From assembly GCA_050942825.1 (NCBI GenBank), contig JBMNOA010000001.1, positions 1 to 64,000 on the forward strand: a stretch of DNA of 64,000 nucleotides, in the 5' to 3' direction. Every line of letters begins with the position of its first letter. The stretch's first letter is position 1. Of the stretch, positions 33,820 to 43,630 are shown one piece after another. Below the pieces are notes generated by a model. It was not told the DNA's origin, did not search any database, and worked only from the letters and a program-made list of their open reading frames with translations. The position numbers were made by a program, and so were the translations under genes. This stretch comes from CAYRML01 sp050942825. Lineage in GTDB: Bacteria; Bacillota; Dehalobacteriia; UBA4068.

Positions 33820-35985
33820 ATGGGACTCCAAGATAGCATAAAGTTAAAACGAGTAGCCAATGATTCTGTTGGCCAATTACTTATAGAAAAGGAAGATCCC
33901 CTTGATAAAATTATCGCTTTGGCCGGCAATCCCAATGTAGGCAAAAGCACTATTTTTAATTCTTTAACTGGTCTTAACCAACATACAGGCAACTGGCCCG
34001 GGAAAACAGTCAACACCGCCCGCGGATATTATACCTATAAAGATAATAAATTCATTGTTGTTGATCTGCCGGGCACTTATTCTTTGATGGCTCATTCAGC
34101 CGAGGAAGAGGTGGCCAGAGATTTCATCTGCTTTGCCCAGCCTGATACTACCGTGATAGTATGTGATGCGACCTGCCTGGAAAGAAATCTTAACCTACTG
34201 TTACAAATCTTAGAAACAGGCAATAATGCTATTATCTGTATCAACCTGCTTGATGAAGCAGCTAAAAAGGAGATCAAGATCGATTTAAACCTTTTGCAAG
34301 AAATATTGAATATTCCCGTTATTGGGACTTCGGCCCGTAACAATCAGGGAATCGAATCTTTGATTGAGCTAATCAATAAAAAATCGGCTACAAAATATCG
34401 TGATAACCCCTTTTTAATACCTTACTCACCCATCATCGAAGAAGCCATAATAATAATAGAAAAAAGTATTCAGAAAATATTGCCGCCTCATATCAATAGT
34501 CGCTGGCTGGCACTGCGTCTTCTGGAAAATAATCAGCAGCTTACAAAATCCATAGAGCTTTATAGCGGTGAAAAGATAACCGACAATATAGATTTGATGG
34601 ATAGTCTAAAAGAGGCTCAAGATCTATTATACGAAAATAATATCAATGAAGAAAAACTAAAAGATATTATAGTCTCCGCAATCATCAAAAAAGCGGAAGA
34701 AATATCTAAACGAGTAATGTTCCTGGGAAAAAAGGAATATAATAGCAGCGACCGTAAAATCGACAAGATCCTGACCAGTCGTAAAACAGGTATACCCATC
34801 ATGATCAGCCTTTTAGCATTGGTCTTTTGGATAACTATCAGCGGAGCTAATTATCCCTCGCAAATATTAGCGGCAGCCTTTGCAGCTTTAGAAGCGCCGT
34901 TGATAGAATTTTTGACATTTTTACATAGCCCGGCAGTACTGACAAATTTATTAGTACTTGGAGTTTTAAAAACCTTGGGCTGGGTGGTGTCTGTTATGCT
35001 ACCACCTATGTCTATCTTCTTTCCTCTTTTTACTTTATTGGAAGACTCGGGATATTTACCGCGCATAGCGTTTAATTTGGATAAATATTTCAAAAAAGCC
35101 TGCGCCTGTGGTAAACAGGCATTGACTATGTGCATGGGCTTCGGCTGCAATGCAGCGGGGGTTATAGGCTGTCGTATCATCGATTCTCCCAGAGAAAGAC
35201 TCATTGCCATCATCACTAACAACTTTGTACCATGTAATGGCCGTTTCCCCACTTTGATTGCTTTGATCTCCATGTTTTTCATCTGGGGTTCTGGCACTGG
35301 TGGAGTAACTATATCCTTATTATCAACAGTGCTTTTGACTGCCCTAATAATCTTGGGTGTTGTGATGACACTTGTTATCTCTCGTCTGCTTTCCAAAACT
35401 ATTTTAAAAGGCGTGCCATCTTCATTTACCTTAGAATTGCCGCCTTACAGAAAACCACAACTAGTCAGGGTGATAATAAGTTCCATCAGGGATCGCACTC
35501 TATTCGTTTTGAGACGCGCAATATTAGTTGCGACTCCGGCCGGATTTGTTATCTGGATTCTGGCAAATACACAAATAGGGAATATCAGTCTATTGACCTA
35601 TTGTGCAGAATTTCTCGACCCTTTTGCCACTATGATAGGGATGGATGGTGTAATTTTACTTGCCTTTATACTGGGATTTCCTGCTAATGAAATCGTATTG
35701 CCCATTATTATTATGGCTTATTTATCACAAGGTAGCTTACTGGAAATGTCCAGTCTGGGGCAATTGCGTGATTTGCTGGTAAACAATGGCTGGACCTGGC
35801 TGACAGCCCTTTGCGTTATGTTGTTTTCTTTGATGCATTTCCCCTGTTCCACTACATGTTTAACCATTAAAAAAGAAACCCAAAGCATAAAATGGACCGC
35901 GATATCATTTTTGTTACCGACCACTTGCGGTATAGCCATCTGCTTTATTATCACTACTGTAGCCAGAGTTCTCAATTTCGTTTAA
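33820..35985 (+). CDS. feoB: Ferrous iron transporter B
   Basis: 721 residues from ATG at 33820 (GCGAGGTGATCAAG upstream). N-terminal GTPase: G1 GNPNVGKST at 36-44, G3 DLPGTYSL, G4 INLLDEA; then the helical insertion and about eight to ten membrane helices with the Fe2+ pathway motif CMGFGCNAAGVIGCRI and LPPYRKPQ. Imports Fe2+ under anoxic conditions. Two-gene feoAB operon ending at a terminator. Confidence 0.97.
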   Translation: MGLQDSIKLKRVANDSVGQLLIEKEDPLDKIIALAGNPNVGKSTIFNSLTGLNQHTGNWPGKTVNTARGYYTYKDNKFIVVDLPGTYSLMAHSAEEEVARDFICFAQPDTTVIVCDATCLERNLNLLLQILETGNNAIICINLLDEAAKKEIKIDLNLLQEILNIPVIGTSARNNQGIESLIELINKKSATKYRDNPFLIPYSPIIEEAIIIIEKSIQKILPPHINSRWLALRLLENNQQLTKSIELYSGEKITDNIDLMDSLKEAQDLLYENNINEEKLKDIIVSAIIKKAEEISKRVMFLGKKEYNSSDRKIDKILTSRKTGIPIMISLLALVFWITISGANYPSQILAAAFAALEAPLIEFLTFLHSPAVLTNLLVLGVLKTLGWVVSVMLPPMSIFFPLFTLLEDSGYLPRIAFNLDKYFKKACACGKQALTMCMGFGCNAAGVIGCRIIDSPRERLIAIITNNFVPCNGRFPTLIALISMFFIWGSGTGGVTISLLSTVLLTALIILGVVMTLVISRLLSKTILKGVPSSFTLELPPYRKPQLVRVIISSIRDRTLFVLRRAILVATPAGFVIWILANTQIGNISLLTYCAEFLDPFATMIGMDGVILLAFILGFPANEIVLPIIIMAYLSQGSLLEMSSLGQLRDLLVNNGWTWLTALCVMLFSLMHFPCSTTCLTIKKETQSIKWTAISFLLPTTCGIAICFIITTVARVLNFV

Positions 35986-36038
35986 AAAATATCCGTTTGA
36001 TTTTGTTATTAATTATATTTTACAGGTACCATAAAAAT

Positions 36039-36075
36039 GAAAAAAGGCTCCAGGTTTTTTTCCTGAGCCTTTTCA
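36039..36075. terminator. Bidirectional terminator between feoB and prsA
   Basis: GAAAAAAGGCTCCAGG / CCTGAGCCTTTTC with one bulged C and a T-rich loop; serves convergent feoB and prsA. Confidence 0.75.
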
Positions 36076-36101
36076 GCATATCATCTAATAATATTCATAT
36101 T

Positions 36102-37244
36102 TTACTGATCGGTTTTAGTATTATCGGTTTTAGTATTATCGGTTTTAGTATTGTCGGTTTTAGTATTATCGGTAGCGGCTTGGTTATCTGTTGCGGTATT
36201 TTTTACAACATCTTTATATCCGGCTACCGGAGCATAAAGCTTATTCCCCTCTATCCAATATTCAAAAGTAGTTTCCCGTAAAATTTTTGCTGCATCACGT
36301 TTGGACTTTATAAAATCACTATAGGCTTGAGATTTCTTTTCCGTTGCCAAATTATTCATCATCTCTTCTTTGACGGCTGCAAAACCAATTTTTTCTGCAT
36401 CTATTTTGATGATATGGTATCCAGCATCAGTCTTGACAGGAACCTGTGAATAGCTGCCAACACCCTTCAATCTAAATGCTTCTTGGACATATTCGGAGTA
36501 AAAGCCAGTTTCCTGAATGGTAAATGATTGAGCAATAACTCCTCCTTCAGATGCGGATGTATCATCGGAATATTTTTTTGCTAATTCGGCAAAATCTCCT
36601 CCCTTGTTAAGTTGCTTGATGATATCCTGGGCTTCTTTTTTAGCAGCTGCCTTCTCTGCCTCGGTAGCTGTACCTTCTTGTGCCATAATCAAAATATGAG
36701 ATGTACTTTTATTATCATAAGCAGAAGGGTCTTTTTCATAAGCAGCTTTTGCTTCTTCTTCAGTAACAGTTATATCTTTAGTAACTTGTTCATAAAGTAA
36801 TTTATTGTATTGCTGCAAACGGAAAATCTCCATAACCTGTTGTTCGGTCATCTCATTATCTATTAACCATTGTTCATAGGCGGCCTGATCAGAAAAAGAT
36901 GTCTCAATGCTCTCTTCAAGCAATTTTTTTGCCTCAGAATCAGATACTTTTATGCCTGATTCCTGTGCTACTTGCACTAATAGTGCATTACCAACTGCAT
37001 ATTCCCAAGCCATTTCTTCTATTTGTGCTAACATGGCTTTACCGTCTTCACTCTCAAAAGAGAGGCCAAATTGTTCCATATAAGATTTATTTTGTTTATA
37101 TTGAAGCTCATATTGAGTTTTGGAAATAGGTTTTCCGTTCACAGTACCAATCGATTCGCCTCCTCCCCGCAAAGAGGAGCAACCGGTTATTAATAATGTA
37201 GCCATTATAACCACACTTACGCAAAGCAATAATGCTTTTTTCAA
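36102..37244 (-). CDS. prsA: PrsA-like foldase lipoprotein (parvulin PPIase)
   Basis: About 380 residues. Lipobox LLITGC, an N-terminal chaperone (SurA/PrsA) helix region, then a parvulin domain (STSHILIMAQEG, FAELAKKYSDDTSASEGG, KTDAGYHIIKI) that catalyses prolyl isomerisation of secreted proteins outside the membrane. The C terminus has four TDNTK repeats. Start placed at TTG 37244 (MKKALLLCVSV) because AAGAAAGG is at proper spacing; the ATG three codons earlier directly abuts it. Confidence 0.9.
   Translation of the reverse strand: MKKALLLCVSVVIMATLLITGCSSLRGGGESIGTVNGKPISKTQYELQYKQNKSYMEQFGLSFESEDGKAMLAQIEEMAWEYAVGNALLVQVAQESGIKVSDSEAKKLLEESIETSFSDQAAYEQWLIDNEMTEQQVMEIFRLQQYNKLLYEQVTKDITVTEEEAKAAYEKDPSAYDNKSTSHILIMAQEGTATEAEKAAAKKEAQDIIKQLNKGGDFAELAKKYSDDTSASEGGVIAQSFTIQETGFYSEYVQEAFRLKGVGSYSQVPVKTDAGYHIIKIDAEKIGFAAVKEEMMNNLATEKKSQAYSDFIKSKRDAAKILRETTFEYWIEGNKLYAPVAGYKDVVKNTATDNQAATDNTKTDNTKTDNTKTDNTKTDQ
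36108..36167. repeat. 15-bp tandem repeat in prsA
   Basis: Four copies of ATCGGTTTTAGTATT (one with A to G) followed by a partial copy; encodes TDNTK on the minus strand. Unit of 15 bases keeps the frame, so copy number can vary without harm. Confidence 0.95.
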
Positions 37245-37357
37245 TCCAATCATCCTTTCTTATACTACAACAACAAATAAATACATAACAGACTTATTAA
37301 GTTTATCATAAAAATAAACTGATTGAAAGTAAATAATCTAAATAAGCATTTTTATAA

Positions 37358-40300
37358 TTAATTCAATAAGCCGTCAGCCTCTGTCTCCTCATCTAATAGC
37401 TTAGACATAAACAGTAAAAATTGCCACAAAAGCTCCAAGGTTGCATCGGCAGAAAAAGATTCATTATTGAGCTTGATAATAAAATCTTTCTTATTGAAAA
37501 AAGTGATTTGTTTATCCCATTGACTACTAATTGCTAAAAGATGTTCCCCTTTTAAAGGATGAAAATCACAAAACTTAAGCTCTATATAGCCTTTTTTTTG
37601 TATTATCGATAGCAAACAAAGCTTTCTGGCTAGGGCCTTTATTTTACCTAACATCAATAAACTGCTCAATTCTTTGGGTATCATACCATAACGGTCATGA
37701 AGTTCTTCTGCTAGCTCATCTATATGTGATATTTCCAAGGCGGCAGCTATCCTTTTATATATTTCTACTTTTAATGCCGAATCTTCCAGATAATCATCTG
37801 GTATATAGGCATTTAATTGCAGTTCCAATATAGTATTGACGGGTTCATGTTCCGGTGCCTTTCCGGACGAAGCAGTAATTTCTTCTTGCAGCAGGCGGCA
37901 ATACATATCAAAACCGACCGCCGCGATATGGCCATGCTGTTGCGGGCCTAAGATATTACCGGCTCCCCTTATTTCCATATCTCTCATAGCAATTTTAAAG
38001 CCTGATCCCAATTCTGTAAAATCTCTGATAGCGATCAGCCTTTTTTTGGCGATTTCCGTCATAGCCCTATCCTTGCGGTAAGTAAAATAAGCAAAAGCCT
38101 GCCTTGAGGAACGCCCTACCCTGCCCCGCAATTGGTACAGCTGGGCCAGCCCGAAACAATTAGCTTCGTCAACTATCAAGGTATTGACATTAGGAATATC
38201 AAGACCGGATTCTATGATAGTAGTAGAGACTAAAATATCAGATCTGCCTTCCACAAAATCTATCATGACCCGCTCTAATTCTGTTTCTTTCATCTGCCCG
38301 TGAGCTATGGCAACCGTGGCATCGGGCAATAGATGATTCAGTTCGGCCACTATATCATGAATATTATGGACTCTGTTATGCACAAAATAGACCTGTCCGC
38401 CACGGCTCAATTCTCTGGATATAATATCTTTTATGAGTTTTTGATGATACTCCAAAACATAGGTTTGCACAGGGCGGCGGTTTTGCGGCGGAGTGGCTAT
38501 TATACTCATATCACGCATACCTACTAAAGCCATATGCAAGGTGCGCGGAATAGGAGTAGCTGAAAGAGTCAAAACATCAATATTAGCTTTGAAAGACTTG
38601 ATCTTTTCTTTATGGGCCACACCGAAGCGCTGTTCTTCATCTATGATCAAAAGACCTAAATCTTTAAAAACAATATCAGAAGATAAAAGTCGATGAGTAC
38701 CAATAATAATATCAGCTTGACCGGCTCTTATCTTTTCAATATTCTGCTTCAATTCTTTATTGGTAACAAAGCGGCTTAAACAAACTATTTTGACGGGATA
38801 TTGTTCAAAACGTCTGCTAAACGTATGCAAATGCTGCTGCGCCAATACAGTCGTCGGCACCAGCATGGCCACCTGCTTACCATCTGCTACTGCCTTAAAT
38901 GCTGCACGTAAAGCAATCTCCGTCTTGCCATAACCAACATCACCGCATAACAAACGGTCCATCGGTCGTGAGCTTTCCATATCCTTTTTGATATCTGCTA
39001 AAGCCTTCAGCTGATCATCTGTTTCTTGATAAGGAAAGGCATCTTCAAATTCATATTGCCAGGGCGTATCAGGAGAAAAACTATAGCCCTTAGCCTTTTC
39101 TCTGGCTGCGTAAAGCTGTAATAATTCCTGGGCCATATCCCTTACAGCATGCCTGACTTTATTTTTAAGTTTTTGCCAGTCGTTACCGCCAAGCCGATAT
39201 AATTTTGGTTTTTTGGTGTCATCTCCGATATATTTTTGAATCAGATCTAATTGATCGACAGGCAAATAGAGCTTATCATCACCGGCATATTGTATATAGA
39301 GATAATCTCTTTCATTTTCACCCACCTTGAGGCGAACCACACCTTTATAAATACCTATACCCTGACTGATGTGGACAACATAATCACCCACCTGCAAATC
39401 AAGAAAATTTTCTATTCTTTCGCTGGTCTTTGGAAAATGGCGGCGGATCCTTTTGACTTCTTGGGCCAGTAATTCTTTCTCGCTGATTACAGCCAGCTTT
39501 AATTGGCCGCTTTCAAAGCCAGCAGTAAATTGACCTTCTATCAAGCGAACAGCAGGAAAGCCCAATTCTTTAATGATCTCTTCTATCCTTTTTAACCTCA
39601 CTTGAGAGCTGGCACTAATAATCAGTTGATAGTTCTGCTGTTTGAAATAGGCAAAATCTTCTTTAAGTCCCGGTAAATTATTATGATAAGAAGGTATTGC
39701 TCTAGCAATTATTTGCTTTTTTATACCCAACGGAAAATACGTACGATTAGGCAACTGGCAAAAAAGCAATATGGGATGCTTTAATGCAGTATTTTTTATA
39801 TCCTCAAAAGATAAGAAGTTGTCATAAAAGCTAGGCAATAAACGGCCACTTTCCAAGAGATCAAAATAACGGGCTTGTCTTTCTTTTTCCAGATCCCGCA
39901 AGACTTTTTTACTATCATCGGGTTCGCTGAAAATAACAAGTCCTTGAGGAATATAATCAAACAAACTATCCGCCTGCGGGTAAAAATAAGGTAATAATTG
40001 ATTAAAAGAAATATCCCAGCCATCAACTGCTAATAATTCTTCAAAAGCTCCAAAACGCTGTTGTAATTCTTTTTTGGCCTGACCTTTTAATGCTTTTTCC
40101 GTCTTTTTGATATCCTCCTTTAGAGCCTTCAGCCCTCTTTGGCGGACCTCTCTATTCAAAGGAAGTTCCCGCGCCGGTATCAGTAAAAGTTCCTCTGTAT
40201 AAGCTAATGAGCGTTGATTCTGAGGATCGAAATAACGCAGGGACTCCACCTCATCATCAAAAAATTCTATACGCAAAGGCCTTTGCCCATCAATGGGAAA

Positions 40301-40861
40301 AATATCCAATAAACTGCCCCGCATACTAAAAGTACCGGGTATTTGCACCAGCTTTTCTCTTTCATAACCCATATCAACCAATAAATAAGCCAAGTTAATC
40401 AAATCATACCTTTGACCTTTAGTTAGATAAAAGTGATGGGATAAAAACTGATCCGCAGGGGCTAGACGGCGGCTCAAAGTTATAATATCCGAAACGATCA
40501 GCAAATTCTCACCTCTGGCCAACCGTGAAAGAACACTGACCCTTTGTGATATCAATTCTATATTATGGGCATATACTTCAAAAGGCAATAGTTCTAAGGA
40601 GGGAAAAAGAACGGCTTTTCTCCCCACTAGAGGCAACAAATTTTCTTGCAACAACTGAGAATCCTCTTCATTAGGGGTTATCAACAAAAAAGGTTTTTTT
40701 TCTTTTTTCCACAGTGAGGCAGCCCAAATAGCCTGCGCCAAAGGAGGTAGGCCATCGACCTCTTGGGCAAGTCCTTTAGTTAAAACCTTTTCTATCTCCT
40801 GATACTCAGGGCAATCCTGCCAGATATTTATGAGATTTTCCGCTGTCGTAATATCTTTCAA
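37358..40861 (-). CDS. mfd: Transcription-repair coupling factor
   Basis: About 1167 residues, full length. UvrB-like N-terminal domains, the RNA polymerase-interaction domain (LQVGDYVVHISQGIGIYKGV), then the translocase: Walker A LLCGDVGYGKTEIALRAAF, DEEQRFGV box, and TTIIESGLDIPN with QLRGRVGRS. Removes stalled RNA polymerase and recruits UvrA. TTG start chosen at 40861, seven bases after GGAGG; the GTG two codons earlier is too close. Follows pth, as in many Firmicutes. Confidence 0.97.
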   Translation of the reverse strand: MKDITTAENLINIWQDCPEYQEIEKVLTKGLAQEVDGLPPLAQAIWAASLWKKEKKPFLLITPNEEDSQLLQENLLPLVGRKAVLFPSLELLPFEVYAHNIELISQRVSVLSRLARGENLLIVSDIITLSRRLAPADQFLSHHFYLTKGQRYDLINLAYLLVDMGYEREKLVQIPGTFSMRGSLLDIFPIDGQRPLRIEFFDDEVESLRYFDPQNQRSLAYTEELLLIPARELPLNREVRQRGLKALKEDIKKTEKALKGQAKKELQQRFGAFEELLAVDGWDISFNQLLPYFYPQADSLFDYIPQGLVIFSEPDDSKKVLRDLEKERQARYFDLLESGRLLPSFYDNFLSFEDIKNTALKHPILLFCQLPNRTYFPLGIKKQIIARAIPSYHNNLPGLKEDFAYFKQQNYQLIISASSQVRLKRIEEIIKELGFPAVRLIEGQFTAGFESGQLKLAVISEKELLAQEVKRIRRHFPKTSERIENFLDLQVGDYVVHISQGIGIYKGVVRLKVGENERDYLYIQYAGDDKLYLPVDQLDLIQKYIGDDTKKPKLYRLGGNDWQKLKNKVRHAVRDMAQELLQLYAAREKAKGYSFSPDTPWQYEFEDAFPYQETDDQLKALADIKKDMESSRPMDRLLCGDVGYGKTEIALRAAFKAVADGKQVAMLVPTTVLAQQHLHTFSRRFEQYPVKIVCLSRFVTNKELKQNIEKIRAGQADIIIGTHRLLSSDIVFKDLGLLIIDEEQRFGVAHKEKIKSFKANIDVLTLSATPIPRTLHMALVGMRDMSIIATPPQNRRPVQTYVLEYHQKLIKDIISRELSRGGQVYFVHNRVHNIHDIVAELNHLLPDATVAIAHGQMKETELERVMIDFVEGRSDILVSTTIIESGLDIPNVNTLIVDEANCFGLAQLYQLRGRVGRSSRQAFAYFTYRKDRAMTEIAKKRLIAIRDFTELGSGFKIAMRDMEIRGAGNILGPQQHGHIAAVGFDMYCRLLQEEITASSGKAPEHEPVNTILELQLNAYIPDDYLEDSALKVEIYKRIAAALEISHIDELAEELHDRYGMIPKELSSLLMLGKIKALARKLCLLSIIQKKGYIELKFCDFHPLKGEHLLAISSQWDKQITFFNKKDFIIKLNNESFSADATLELLWQFLLFMSKLLDEETEADGLLN

Positions 40862-40971
40862 ATCCACACCTCCGGGACATAGTGAAATAAGCCCGACTTC
40901 ATGCCGTGCTGGTTTATTTATGCTATTTGTTTTTTAAATATCTTTATCCGCCATATAAATCCAATTACATT

Positions 40972-41556
40972 CTATTTTTCCTTTTTGTTATCGGCACCTT
41001 CTTTAATATTATATTTATTCATAGCGGCCGATATACCATTTTTTGCCCAAAAGAGTGCCGCTTCCGCCGCATTTTTGATAGTATTGGCCAGGAGCGGCAT
41101 TTCTTCATTGTTAAAGCGGCTTAATACATAGTTTGAGCCGCTGACATAGGGAGAATGACCGATACCGATTTTCAACCTGTTGATTTTATTATCACCCAAT
41201 TGCTCAATAATAGAGCCCATACCGTTATGGCCACCTGCTGAGCCACCGCGGCGTAAACGTATACGTCCGGGTTCTAGATCCATGTCATCATAAATTATCA
41301 GCATATCCTCTTGGTCAATTTTATAAAAATTGACCGCAGCAATTACTGCATGGCCGCTGAGATTCATAAAAGTTAGAGGCTTCAATAGTAATATTTTTTC
41401 TCCGCAATAATCCACCAGAGCCTGTAGTGCATGGTCTTTTTCTTTAAAAACAGCACTCAAAGAATCAGCAATAATATCCAAAGTCAAAAAACCAACATTA
41501 TGTCTGGTTACGGCATATTTACTTCCAGGGTTGCCCAAACCGACAATAATCTTCAT
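40972..41556 (-). CDS. pth: Peptidyl-tRNA hydrolase
   Basis: 194 residues from ATG at 41556 (GGGAGGGGG upstream). N-terminal VGLGNPGSKYAVTRHNVGF with the catalytic His, KPLTFMNLSG, and YDDMDLEPGRIRLRRGGSAG are all Pth signatures. Frees tRNA from dropped peptides. Lies 105 bases before mfd on the same strand. Confidence 0.97.
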   Translation of the reverse strand: MKIIVGLGNPGSKYAVTRHNVGFLTLDIIADSLSAVFKEKDHALQALVDYCGEKILLLKPLTFMNLSGHAVIAAVNFYKIDQEDMLIIYDDMDLEPGRIRLRRGGSAGGHNGMGSIIEQLGDNKINRLKIGIGHSPYVSGSNYVLSRFNNEEMPLLANTIKNAAEAALFWAKNGISAAMNKYNIKEGADNKKEK

Positions 41557-41663
41557 ATTAACCCCCTCCCATATCATGCTTAGATTATAATACCATAATT
41601 AAGTTCGTCATAAAAGACAAGAAAAAAAATATACTTATAAAAAAGGATTAAGGAGTTATGAAT

Positions 41664-42530
41664 ATGGAAAGATACAGTAAAAAAACTATAATGATGCCTG
41701 TATACAGCGTTCAGGAAGGACAAAATATGGGCCTTGTAAAATCAATCATTATAGATCCGAAAGAAAAATGTATCATGGCCTTTTTGCTGGAAAGACGACG
41801 CATGACTAAAGAAGAGAGGATCGTTCCTTTCGTTAATATCAAAAGCGTCGGTGACAATGTAATTATTATTGATAAAGCTATCAATGCAGAAAGAAAGAAT
41901 AATTTTCCTCAAATCATGCGCTATATGCGCAATCCGGTCCAACTGATAGGCTCCAAAGTCTTCACTACCGGTGGCAAAACCCTAGGACGTGTAGAAGAAT
42001 ACCGCTATGATGACAAAAGCGGTAAAATTACTACCCTGGAGATCAGCGGCGGTATGGCGAATTATATCAAAGGCCATATTTTGCTAGAGGGACAATACAT
42101 AATCACTATAGCACCCGCTACTGTTATGGTTGATGAAGAGGCGCTGGAGCATATAGAACATGTGGAAAACAATCCGCGCTTTACCATGGAGAATGCCAAA
42201 GAAAAAGCCGGCTCAGTTCTTACAGGAACTATAGAAGCATCAAAAAAAATCTCCCAGAATATATCCCAAACCCTCAACAAAAAAAGAGAAACCCAACAAA
42301 ATACCGATCTATCACCGGAAGATAATAATAAAGGGGCCTCAGGCCAAGAAACTGCTGCAGCAGCAGAATGTATGGAAGAAGCAATCTCACCCGTAAGCAC
42401 CACCGAAAATATAAAAACCATCTCTGAATCGGAGCAAGAAGTATCTCAAGAAATATCCACTTTGCAAAAAGAAGAAACTGAACAAATAAATGGTGAAAAA
42501 AATCAGGAAAAGGATAACTCTGAAAAATAG
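41664..42530 (+). CDS. PRC-barrel domain protein
   Basis: 288 residues from ATG at 41664 (TTAAGGAG upstream). Two PRC-barrel modules: residues ~10-75 (MPVYSVQEGQNMGLVKSIII) and ~85-150 (LIGSKVFTTGGKTLGRVEEY). The last ~110 residues are low-complexity, Glu/Gln/Ser-rich, probably disordered. PRC barrels mediate contacts in RNA processing or envelope regulation; role here unknown. Single gene. Confidence 0.85.
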   Translation: MERYSKKTIMMPVYSVQEGQNMGLVKSIIIDPKEKCIMAFLLERRRMTKEERIVPFVNIKSVGDNVIIIDKAINAERKNNFPQIMRYMRNPVQLIGSKVFTTGGKTLGRVEEYRYDDKSGKITTLEISGGMANYIKGHILLEGQYIITIAPATVMVDEEALEHIEHVENNPRFTMENAKEKAGSVLTGTIEASKKISQNISQTLNKKRETQQNTDLSPEDNNKGASGQETAAAAECMEEAISPVSTTENIKTISESEQEVSQEISTLQKEETEQINGEKNQEKDNSEK

Positions 42531-42560
42531 AAAAAACAGCCCAGAGGGCTGTTTTTTCTA
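42528..42560. terminator. Bidirectional terminator, PRC-barrel gene / prs
   Basis: 15-bp perfect stem TAGAAAAAACAGCCC / GGGCTGTTTTTTCTA with loop AGA; A- and T-tracts suit both strands. Confidence 0.9.
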
Positions 42561-43505
42561 GTCAAACAAACGGCTTACGGAAAGATTTTCGTGAATACGA
42601 ATAATAGCTTCACCAATCAAGGGAGCCACAGAAAGAACCTTAATCTTAGAACATTCTCCTTGTCTTTGCTTGTTGATGGGAATTGTATCTGTGGTCAAAA
42701 CATGATCAATGACGGAATTTTCTAATCTTTCCAAGGCAGGAGGAGAAAAAACAGCATGCGTACAACAAGCATAGATATTCTCCGCACCCATCTCTTTCAA
42801 AACAGCGGCCCCTTTGGTAATAGTACCGGCTGTGTCTATGATATCATCTATCATAATAATGTTTTTATGGACTATATCACCAATAACGTGCATAATCTCA
42901 GCTTGATTGGCTGCCGGACGCCGTTTATCAATAATGGCAATATCCACGCCTAGACGATTTGCTAAATTACGGGCTCTGGTCACACCACCTAAATCAGGAG
43001 AAACAACAACCAAATTTTCATTGGGGAGAGTTTTATAATATTCTGCCAACAAAGGTACACCCGGCAAATGATCAACAGGTATATCAAAAAAACCTTCTAT
43101 AGCATTAGCATGAAGATCTAATGTGATCATTCTGTCCGCCCCGGCAGCAGTCAAGAGGTTGGCCATTAATTTCGCTGTAATAGGATCACGGGCTTTTGAT
43201 TTACGTTCCTGCCTGGCATAGCCGTAATAAGGAATAACAGCAGTTATCCTTTGGGCGGAAGCTCTGCGCATAGCATCGATCATAATCAATAGTTCCATCA
43301 TATGATCATTGACAGGATAACAAGTGGGCTGAACAATAAAAACATCAGCTCCCCGTACACTCTCACCGACTTCCAAAAATAACTCACCATCTTTAAAAGT
43401 CGTTACTCTGGAATCACCCACAGAAATCCCTAAATATTCTGCAATTTCTTCCGCCAAAGGCATATTGGCGTTGGCCGAAAAAAGTTTTAACTTGCTGTTA
43501 CTCAT
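42558..43505 (-). CDS. prs: Ribose-phosphate pyrophosphokinase
   Basis: 315 residues from ATG at 43505 (GGAGG nine bases upstream). Makes PRPP from ribose-5-phosphate and ATP. KLFSANANMPLAEEIA, the ATP loop YYGYARQERKSKARDPITAK and the PRPP motif IMIDDIIDTAGTI are conserved. Preceded by glmU on the same strand, the standard glmU-prs pair. Confidence 0.98.
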   Translation of the reverse strand: MSNSKLKLFSANANMPLAEEIAEYLGISVGDSRVTTFKDGELFLEVGESVRGADVFIVQPTCYPVNDHMMELLIMIDAMRRASAQRITAVIPYYGYARQERKSKARDPITAKLMANLLTAAGADRMITLDLHANAIEGFFDIPVDHLPGVPLLAEYYKTLPNENLVVVSPDLGGVTRARNLANRLGVDIAIIDKRRPAANQAEIMHVIGDIVHKNIIMIDDIIDTAGTITKGAAVLKEMGAENIYACCTHAVFSPPALERLENSVIDHVLTTDTIPINKQRQGECSKIKVLSVAPLIGEAIIRIHENLSVSRLFD

Positions 43506-43630
43506 TATCTTCATCCTCCATCTTACTAAACTCTGCCCTTAATTACAAAATACATCAATTTTTATTTATAAGACAATAACCACTTTTCGATATTCTATCC
43601 CTAAGGCCCTTATCCTTTAAAAACTTTCCT

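Noticed and set aside
36108..36167. CRISPR-like repeats
   Set aside because: 15-bp units without spacers, coding for TDNTK in prsA.
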